Assembly (NCBI GenBank): GCA_025997655.1
Contig: BNUW01000006.1
Coordinates: 1 to 32,100, forward strand
DNA from: Spirochaetia bacterium
Lineage (GTDB): Bacteria > Spirochaetota > Spirochaetia > Treponematales > Breznakiellaceae
Direction of reading: 5' to 3'
DNA length: 32,100 nt
The notes beneath the pieces are model-generated. The model had not been told where the DNA came from. It saw nothing but the letters and a program-made list of their open reading frames with translations, and did not search any database. A program made the position numbers and the translations under genes. How positions within the stretch are numbered: the first letter of the stretch is position 1; each line of letters begins with the position of its first letter. This document shows, piece after piece, positions 7,337 to 12,998 of the stretch.

Positions 7337-8245
7337 ATGCTGAGCTATAGGCACGCCTTCCACGCAGGAAACGCGGCGGATGTTTTGAAACATGCGGTTT
7401 TGACGTACTGCCTGGACTATTTGGGACAAAAGGAAACCCCCTTCCTTGCGGTTGATACCCACGCCGGGGCGGGTTTTTATTCGCTGACAGAAGGGTACGC
7501 CGCCCAAAACCGGGAATGGGAGCGGGGGATAGGACGCTTGGTGGACATGCCCGCCCTTCAAAGCGGCCCGGCCCCCTTGCCGCCCCTGCTTGCCCGATAC
7601 GCCGCACTGGTGAAGGAAACGCTTGGTGTGGAACTACCCCGGTATCCCGGTTCTCCGGCGCTCATACAAAGGCTGCTCCGGGGACAGGACCGGGCGGTTT
7701 GTTTTGAATTGCACCCTGCGGATTTTACCGCCCTGGAGGAAAATTTTTCCGCCGACCACCGGTTCCGGCTCCTGCGGGAAGACGGTCTTGGGGGGCTCAA
7801 GGCGCTGTTACCGCCGCCATCCCGCAGAGCTTGTGTTTTTATCGATCCCCCTTACGAAATGAAAAGCGATTATGCCGCAGTTCCGGAACACCTTGCCGAA
7901 GCGCTCCGGCGTTTTCCCACGGGCATGTACATCACCTGGTACCCGCTGCTGGGACGGAGGTCCGGGACGGAGTCCGGCGGGGAGGGCGCGGCGCTGCGGG
8001 AAACCCTGCTCGGGCTCTACGATGGGAACCGTTGTGCAGTAGAACTACGCACCGCGAAGCCGCCGGCTTTACCCGCAGCCCTGCCGGAGGTTCCCGGCGC
8101 CGCAGCCCCGCGTATGTACGGCAGCGGGCTGGTGATCTACAATCCGCCCTGGACTTTGCGGGAAGCCCTGGAGGAGAGCCTGCCGGTCCTGGCGTCAATA
8201 CTGGGGGATGAACAGGCAGGAATTCTCATTTTACATCAAGAATAA
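7337..8245 (+). CDS. rlmJ: 23S rRNA (adenine-N6)-methyltransferase RlmJ, C-terminus altered by an insertion
   Basis: A 302-residue RlmJ (YhiR family), which methylates A2030 of 23S rRNA. Diagnostic features are the N-terminal MLSYRHAFHAGNAADVLKH, the SAM site VDTHAGAGFYSL, and the catalytic motif FIDPPYE. The last nine residues and the stop come from a palindromic element inserted at 8217. If the element and one copy of the 9-bp duplication are removed, the frame runs on for 18 further codons after DEQ and stops at TGA 8422-8424, overlapping the hemolysin III ATG. The core enzyme is intact, so function is probably kept. It is slightly longer than E. coli RlmJ (280). Confidence 0.9.
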   Translation: MLSYRHAFHAGNAADVLKHAVLTYCLDYLGQKETPFLAVDTHAGAGFYSLTEGYAAQNREWERGIGRLVDMPALQSGPAPLPPLLARYAALVKETLGVELPRYPGSPALIQRLLRGQDRAVCFELHPADFTALEENFSADHRFRLLREDGLGGLKALLPPPSRRACVFIDPPYEMKSDYAAVPEHLAEALRRFPTGMYITWYPLLGRRSGTESGGEGAALRETLLGLYDGNRCAVELRTAKPPALPAALPEVPGAAAPRMYGSGLVIYNPPWTLREALEESLPVLASILGDEQAGILILHQE

Positions 8246-8359
8246 GAAGAAAAACCACGAAAAAGACAGGAAACACACGAAAAAAGAATAGCACATTAAT
8301 GTTTCTTTTTCGTGTGTTTCGTATTTTTCGTGGTTTTTTAATCAAAATGAGAATTGCTG
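8217..8359. mobile_element. 143-bp palindromic MITE-like element with 9-bp target duplication
   Basis: Terminal inverted repeats of 16 bp with one mismatch: CAGGAATTCTCATTTT (8217-8232) and the complement of AAAATGAGAATTGCTG (8344-8359). Nested arms follow: AAAAACCACGAAAAA (8250-8264)/TTTTTCGTGGTTTTT (8324-8338) and AAACACACGAAAAA/TTTTTCGTGTGTTT (8271-8284/8306-8319). It is flanked by direct repeats ATGAACAGG (8208-8216 and 8360-8368). It holds no ORF. The hairpin may now act as a terminator between rlmJ and hemolysin III. Confidence 0.75.
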
Positions 8360-8420
8360 ATGAACAGGGGAGCTCTGTCTATTTATTGCAACCATCCTCA
8401 ATAATTTGTGTCCAAACATC

Positions 8421-9110
8421 ATGAAACAATCTATAAAATCTTCCATTTTGCCCCCCCTGCCTTTTCAGACCCTGGGTGAAGAAATTGCCAATGCTATTCT
8501 CCACGGACTTGGGGCGCTCCTGGCGGTGGCGGGGCTTGTCCTTCTGGTACTCCGGGGCAATGGCTACCTGGGCGCAGACCCGAGGTCTGTCGCCGCTGCG
8601 GGGGCTAAAACCATCACCTCCTATGTGATCTTTACCACCGCCATGTTTTGCATGTTCCTGGCATCCACCCTGTATCATGCTATTCAGCATACCGGGGCTA
8701 AACGTATCTTCCGCATCCTGGATCATGCTGCAATCTACCTTTTTATTGCCGGTACCTACACCCCCTTCTGCCTGGTGGGACTCCGGGGCGCACTGGGCTG
8801 GGCTATCTTCGGTGCCGAATGGGCCCTGGCCGCCGCCGGGATTACCCTCCACGCGGTAAATTACCGGCCCCTGAAAAAATTTGAACTGGCGGTGTATATC
8901 CTCATGGGCTGGGCCATCGTTATAGCAACCGTGCCACTGGTCAGGGCTATTTCCCTTTTGAGCCTCACCCTGCTGGCCGGAGGCGGCGCGGCGTATATGC
9001 TGGGCGCCCTCTTTTACCGCAAGCACGAAACCCGGGGCGCCCACGTTACCTGGCATGTTTTTGTATTAGCCGGGGCAACCTGCCACTGGCTGTCTATTTG
9101 GTGGTTGTAA
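8421..9110 (+). CDS. Hemolysin III family (PAQR-like) membrane protein
   Basis: A 229-residue protein with seven hydrophobic helices and the HlyIII/YqfA motifs: LHGLGALLAVAG near the N-terminus, ASTLYHAI in helix 2, ILDHAAIYLFIAGTYTPF in helix 3, and a C-terminal histidine-containing helix (HVTWHVFVLAGATCHW). These histidines and the aspartate form the metal site in the PAQR superfamily, whose relatives act as hydrolases. The bacterial function is poorly defined. The ATG at 8421 is preferred over an in-frame TTG at 8406. Before the upstream insertion this ATG overlapped the rlmJ stop (ATGA), so it was translationally coupled. It now lacks a good ribosome site. Confidence 0.85.
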   Translation: MKQSIKSSILPPLPFQTLGEEIANAILHGLGALLAVAGLVLLVLRGNGYLGADPRSVAAAGAKTITSYVIFTTAMFCMFLASTLYHAIQHTGAKRIFRILDHAAIYLFIAGTYTPFCLVGLRGALGWAIFGAEWALAAAGITLHAVNYRPLKKFELAVYILMGWAIVIATVPLVRAISLLSLTLLAGGGAAYMLGALFYRKHETRGAHVTWHVFVLAGATCHWLSIWWL

Positions 9111-9128
9111 TAGTAATACTGTTGCAGG

Positions 9129-9755
9129 CTATTTGCTTAAAACGATGGTTGCGCACACATCGCATAAGGGGAAATAGGGGATATTAAATTCTTGAGCATA
9201 CTTTTCTACGGCAGCCTTTCCTCCGTACATATCACCATTACAATCGTGTACAAAAATGTAGCCGCCCTTTTCCAGCCGGGGATAAAAATACATAAGCCCC
9301 TGATATATCGGCTCGTATAAATCCGCATCAATACTAACAAAGGCAAATTGCTCCTCGACGCCCTCTGCGGTTTCCGGGAAATACCCTTTTTTGACGATAC
9401 AGTTTTCCGGATACTTCATTTTATTCAAAACCACCTCAACGCTGGTATTGGTAAAATCGCTCGTCACCACTGCCGTTGAGAAATTCTGCGCTATTTCCGC
9501 GTTTACATCACGTGCGTCAAACCCCTCAAAGGTATCAAATAAAAATAATTTTCTGTCGGGGAAACAGATATTGATTCTTTTCGCAAAATCACCCTTGTAC
9601 ACCCCCAACTCTGCAACGCAGCCCGCTACTTTTTTTTCATATATCCCGTTTGCAACCAGTAATAACGATGCGTACCGAACCGCGTCGTTTGAAGTGAATA
9701 TCTTGATTATCCAGGAAATCACCAGGTTTCTTATAACTTTTATGACCGTTTCCAT
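9129..9755 (-). CDS. TylF/MycF-family O-methyltransferase
   Basis: A 208-residue SAM-dependent methyltransferase of the TylF type. Family members methylate sugar hydroxyls in macrolide or surface glycan pathways and need Mg2+. Motifs: CVAELGVYKGDFAKRI (SAM loop), LFLFDTFEGFD, FAFVSIDADLYEPIYQGL (metal-binding Asp residues) and GGYIFVHDCNG. The start at 9755 is preceded by TGAGGT. Its base composition is more AT-rich than hemolysin III and the M23 gene on either side, and it stands alone on the opposite strand next to a MITE-like copy, so it may have been acquired from a glycan cluster. Confidence 0.8.
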   Translation of the reverse strand: METVIKVIRNLVISWIIKIFTSNDAVRYASLLLVANGIYEKKVAGCVAELGVYKGDFAKRINICFPDRKLFLFDTFEGFDARDVNAEIAQNFSTAVVTSDFTNTSVEVVLNKMKYPENCIVKKGYFPETAEGVEEQFAFVSIDADLYEPIYQGLMYFYPRLEKGGYIFVHDCNGDMYGGKAAVEKYAQEFNIPYFPLCDVCATIVLSK

Positions 9756-9836
9756 TTTTTACCTCACAAGATACTATACAGGGAAACGCCCGGTCTGTAT
9801 ACGGTATTTAGGTATAAAATGAGGGAAATTTAAGTA

Positions 9837-10000
9837 AATTGAGCTGGTTCCAAAATAGAAGAATTTTTAACCACAGACCTCACGGACAGCACGGACAAAG
9901 GAAAGGATAAGAAAGCAGGAGTCCGTGGCGTCAGTGAGGTCGACTTTTCCACTCTTTGGGTGGAAAAGTGGTTAATCCTTATTTTGGAACTGGCTCAATT
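9837..10000. mobile_element. Complete MITE-like element, copy 1
   Basis: Terminal inverted repeats GAGCTGGTTCCAAAATA (9841-9857) and TATTTTGGAACTGGCTC (9980-9996), both bounded by AATT. The interior contains CACGGAC-type repeats on the left and, on the right, the hairpin CTTTTCCAC (9944-9952)/GTGGAAAAG (9960-9968). There is no ORF. Copy 2 at 11570 is highly similar in the opposite orientation, and the core recurs at 27764. The element is non-autonomous and no matching transposase is seen in the window. Confidence 0.75.
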
Positions 10001-10033
10001 GGTCATAATTAATACTCTTTTATAGATGCAAAC

Positions 10034-10047
10034 CGCTATATATAGCG
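10034..10047. promoter_or_regulatory. Palindrome CGCTATATATAGCG (second copy)
   Basis: Identical to the core of the palindrome at 2431-2450. It lies 64 bp upstream of the M23 lipoprotein start, in a position suited to an operator. Confidence 0.45.
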
Positions 10048-10111
10048 TTAGGTTAAGGAGGGGGGCGTCAAATTACTTCCCTATTTCCTTTCCCTGTGAT
10101 TAAATACCCTA

Positions 10112-11245
10112 ATGCACGCCGCAGCCGCCTTTGGAAAACCCCGGTTCCCCACCCTTCTGCTCCTTCTTTTCGCACTTAGCCTCACCGTCGCCGGCTGTTC
10201 CACCGCACGCAAAGAGGCCCCCCAGGAAGCGGTTTCCGGTGAAGCGGAGCTTGCCCCGGACCCAGCCGCCGGAACCGATACTGCAGAAGCAGGCACCGCA
10301 GATCAGCCTGGCCCCGATGCGGCGGCGGTAACGGCTGATCAGGAAGCCCCGGTCGAGGCCCCGCCGTCCCAGCACGCTGTCTTGCATATCGCCCTTGCCC
10401 CGGAGGAAGTCCGGCCCGGTGAGCCGTTTACCGTTGCCTTTGTGGCGGATGGAGATGGGGCGGCGCGGAACTTCCGGGTAGTTTTGCTCAACAGCAGGGG
10501 GGAGCGGCTTAGTAAGGCGGCGGTTTTTAGCCTGGGCGGGGAGGGGAAGCGGGTGTTGGCGGCGATTATGGCGGTTCCCTCAACCGCAAAGACCGGGGAG
10601 GCCTTGGTGCGGGTGGAACGGGACGGGGTAAGTCTGGGGGAGATTGCCCTGGGTATTCCGGAACGGGAATTTGCCGCGGAGGAAATTGCGCTGAACCAGC
10701 AGAATACCGATATACGTACCGTGCCGGACCCCCAAAAGACGGCGGAATCGGAGCAGCTCTGGGGCATCATTAATTCCACGGGGACAACGATATTCACCGA
10801 AGCTCCCTTTGTTCCGCCGGTGACCTCCACCCGCAGAACCAGTTTCTACGGAGACCGCCGGGTATACCGGTATGTTTCAGGCAAAACCGATACGGCTATC
10901 CACGCGGGGGTCGATTACGGGGTTCCAAAAGGCACATCGGTACGGGCCTGCGCCGCCGGGAAGGTGGTCCTGGCGCGGTTCCGGATCGTCACGGGAAACT
11001 CGGTCATTATTGAGCACCTGCCGGGGGTGTATTCCATCTATTATCACCTGGACAGCATTGGGGTGAATGAGGGGGATATGGTGAACCCCGGTGATCTTTT
11101 GGGGGAATCCGGGTCTACCGGGCTTGCCACCGGCCCCCATCTGCACTGGGAAATCCGGGTTTCCGGGGAAAACGCCGACCCCGATGCCTTCACCGCCCGG
11201 CCGGTGCTTGACAAAGAGGCGCTTTTGAGTAAACTGGGGGAATAG
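10112..11245 (+). CDS. M23-family peptidase lipoprotein (LytM/NlpD-like)
   Basis: A 377-residue lipoprotein: a short basic N-terminus, a hydrophobic stretch and the lipobox LTVAGC. An Ala/Glu/Pro-rich linker follows, then a strand-rich middle domain (about 90-190), then a C-terminal M23 domain. Zinc ligands are visible in HAGVDYG (H264, D268) and HLHW (H343, H345). M23 enzymes cut peptidoglycan cross-bridges or stems, and with complete ligands this one should be active, anchored at a membrane facing the periplasm. The ATG at 10112 lacks a nearby ribosome site (AAGGAGG lies about 50 bases upstream). It is followed by rpsU. Confidence 0.87.
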   Translation: MHAAAAFGKPRFPTLLLLLFALSLTVAGCSTARKEAPQEAVSGEAELAPDPAAGTDTAEAGTADQPGPDAAAVTADQEAPVEAPPSQHAVLHIALAPEEVRPGEPFTVAFVADGDGAARNFRVVLLNSRGERLSKAAVFSLGGEGKRVLAAIMAVPSTAKTGEALVRVERDGVSLGEIALGIPEREFAAEEIALNQQNTDIRTVPDPQKTAESEQLWGIINSTGTTIFTEAPFVPPVTSTRRTSFYGDRRVYRYVSGKTDTAIHAGVDYGVPKGTSVRACAAGKVVLARFRIVTGNSVIIEHLPGVYSIYYHLDSIGVNEGDMVNPGDLLGESGSTGLATGPHLHWEIRVSGENADPDAFTARPVLDKEALLSKLGE

Positions 11246-11293
11246 GATTTCGTTCTATACATTCTTACCGAGGCAGGAAGGGAGGTGATTTAA

Positions 11294-11497
11294 TTGGCGC
11301 ATATCATCGTGGATGATAACGAGCCGCTGGAAAAAGCTATCAAGCGGTTCAAACGTTCCGTGGAAAAGGAAGGCATCATTCGGGAATACAAAAAGCGGGA
11401 GTATTATGAAAAACCCTCCACCATCCTCAACCGGAAGAAAAAGGCTATTGCACGAAAATTGATGAAAAAATCCCGGAAAGGCCGGTCGGACTACTAA
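11294..11497 (+). CDS. rpsU: 30S ribosomal protein bS21
   Basis: A 67-residue, very basic protein with the S21 signature ([21 protein letters not shown]...) and the conserved Arg/Lys-rich C-terminus. bS21 sits near the anti-Shine-Dalgarno end of 16S rRNA and helps start-site selection. The start is TTG at 11294, fixed by a strong GGAGGTGAT ribosome site (11281-11289). An intrinsic hairpin follows at 11505. It is bracketed, with the M23 gene, by inverted MITE-like copies. Confidence 0.95.
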   Translation: MAHIIVDDNEPLEKAIKRFKRSVEKEGIIREYKKREYYEKPSTILNRKKKAIARKLMKKSRKGRSDY

Positions 11498-11504
11498 TCT
11501 GATT

Positions 11505-11545
11505 AGAACGTGAAGGGCGCACCGTGAACGGGCCTTTCACGTTCT
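11505..11545 (+). terminator. Hairpin terminator after rpsU
   Basis: AGAACGTGAAGGGC (11505-11518) pairs with GCCTTTCACGTTCT (11532-11545), leaving one bulged base. The downstream T-run is weak (GTCCTCACAAAGTTTTATT). Confidence 0.65.
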
Positions 11546-11567
11546 GTCCTCACAAAGTTTTATTCAT

Positions 11568-11703
11568 TTGAGCCAATTCCAAAAAAAGGATTAACCACTT
11601 TTCCACCCAAAGAGTGGAAAAGTCGACCTCACGGACGCCACGGACCCCTGCTTTCTTATCTTTTCCTTTGTCCGTGAGGTCTGTGGTTAGATTCTTATTT
11701 TTT
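11568..11703. mobile_element. MITE-like element, copy 2 (inverted, one end decayed)
   Basis: Starts with GAGCCAATTCCAAAA (11570-11584) and carries the same hairpin CTTTTCCAC/GTGGAAAAG (11598-11606/11614-11622) and CACGGAC repeats as copy 1, read in the opposite direction. The far terminal repeat has been lost after about 11700. Confidence 0.7.
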
Positions 11704-11747
11704 ATTCGTGTAATTCGTGTTATGCGAAATAGAAATGAAGAAATATA

Positions 11748-11776
11748 TTGACAAAAAATGTAAATTGAATATATGT
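11748..11776 (+). promoter_or_regulatory. Promoter-like sequence of the AT-rich island
   Basis: TTGACA (11748-11753) with TATATG (11770-11775) 16 bp later, upstream of the interrupted membrane-protein gene. Confidence 0.4.
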
Positions 11777-11801
11777 TTTAAATAAGTAGAGGATATTATT
11801 G

Positions 11802-12212
11802 ATGGATTCAAGTAAAATTATGATTTTTGTTGTTTTTCCAATAATTGCCTTATGATGGTATATTTCGACCGTAACAGTTCTTATTGTTCTCTATAAATAT
11901 GATCCAGATGATCCAAAAAACAATGATATTGAAATTATTGGAAATTATAATTCTTGTTATAAAACATATATATTTTATGTAGTTTTATTCTTAATACTAC
12001 CTGTTATTATTTGTCTCACTTCTTTTATCGAATATGTTAATCGTGGATTACTAATATCATGTGGTTTATTTATTTTAGGTATTTTATTAAAAATATTTAT
12101 TGACAAACAAAAAATTATAGAAATTGATTGTAGTTATTTTAAAATGGCAAAAATAACCTTTGAATCAAAAATAATAACATTGTTATTATCACCAATTTCA
12201 CTATTATTTTAA
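11802..12212 (+). pseudogene. Small membrane protein interrupted by one in-frame TGA
   Basis: An ATG at 11802, preceded by AGAGGAT, opens a frame of 137 codons that is clean to TAA at 12210-12212 except for TGA at 11853-11855 (codon 18), followed directly by TGG. Ignoring that stop, the product has about three hydrophobic helices around a polar loop (YKYDPDDPKNNDIE). No family is recognised. The intact reading frame on both sides suggests a recent nonsense mutation, a sequencing error, or readthrough. The base composition is strongly AT-rich. Confidence 0.5.
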
Positions 12213-12235
12213 TATAAAAATATGGAAGAAACCCA

Positions 12236-12646
12236 ATGGTTCACGGCTTCGTAGCATCATTTCTACTTCGTATAACATACGCTATACGTGCAGACCAATT
12301 GAAATGGGGGATATATCGATTGTACATTGATAGTCTATTATATTTTGGTAATGTTAATCAAGGTTATGATTCTTTATGTAATAAGAACGAATTATCTTTA
12401 TCTCAATTTTTTGAATCAAAAAGATTTCCGACAGAAAAGATAATACAAAGAGGTACTGCATTGGAATTTGAAGAAATAAAAAAGGATGATAGGTATCTTA
12501 TTTCAGAAATGGCATGTAAAACATATGGATCAAAAGCTGATTCTGAAGATGATTTAAAAAAATATCTTATTGATAATTATAAAAATGCTGTTAAGCAAGG
12601 GAAAAAGAGGGTGCTCATTCTTATCATACTCAAAAGTAGTACGTAG
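12236..12646 (+). CDS. Hypothetical protein of the AT-rich island
   Basis: A 136-residue ORF, family not recognised. The central part is acidic and polar (FEEIKKDDRYLISEMACKTYG...SEDDLKKYLIDNYKNAVKQGKK) and looks like a real cytoplasmic protein. The first 20 residues coincide with a palindromic site and may not be coding. No good ribosome site precedes the ATG. Its last base is the first base of the next frame, which is in another phase, so the end may be frameshifted or recombined. Confidence 0.4.
   Translation: MVHGFVASFLLRITYAIRADQLKWGIYRLYIDSLLYFGNVNQGYDSLCNKNELSLSQFFESKRFPTEKIIQRGTALEFEEIKKDDRYLISEMACKTYGSKADSEDDLKKYLIDNYKNAVKQGKKRVLILIILKSST
12265..12288. other. lox-like inverted repeat with 8-bp spacer
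   Basis: ACTTCGTATA (12265-12274), spacer ACATACGC, then TATACG (12283-12288). The perfect arms are only CGTATA/TATACG, but the left half matches ten inner bases of a loxP arm and the spacer length is 8. It may be coincidence. Confidence 0.2.
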
Positions 12647-12954
12647 TGTGTCAGGACATCATATACATATTCTCAAATGTTGATCAAAATGGATATAATG
12701 GCAGTAGATTTGTTTTTGGAGAATTATTACAGGGGGTTAAAAACAAAAGAGAGGAAGAAATTATTTTAGATTACTGGAAACATTTGCCAAAAATAGACAA
12801 CGATACGGAAATAACAATATCGGCTGGAATATATTCCCATAAAAATAAATTAATAGATAAAGGAGTTGGATTAATAGATTCAATAATATGGACATTAGAT
12901 ACAAATATACCGCCAATATATAAAGTACCCGGAACAAGTTCTCACCTTGCATAG
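12646..12954 (+). pseudogene. PIN-domain toxin-like remnant lacking its N-terminus
   Basis: A 102-residue frame. VFGELLQGVKNKREEEI resembles the central helix of VapC-type PIN domains, and KLIDKGVGLIDSIIWTLDTN resembles the later acidic motif (D..I...A) before the usual TLDKK end, which is distorted here. The first catalytic Asp segment (VLIDTSVW-like) is absent, so it is probably a truncated or frameshifted toxin gene. PIN toxins are Mg2+-dependent RNases. Assignment is by motif reading only. Confidence 0.35.
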
Positions 12955-12998
12955 TTTCCCCTATTTTTATACTATATATGTCACCATGAGGAGGCTGA

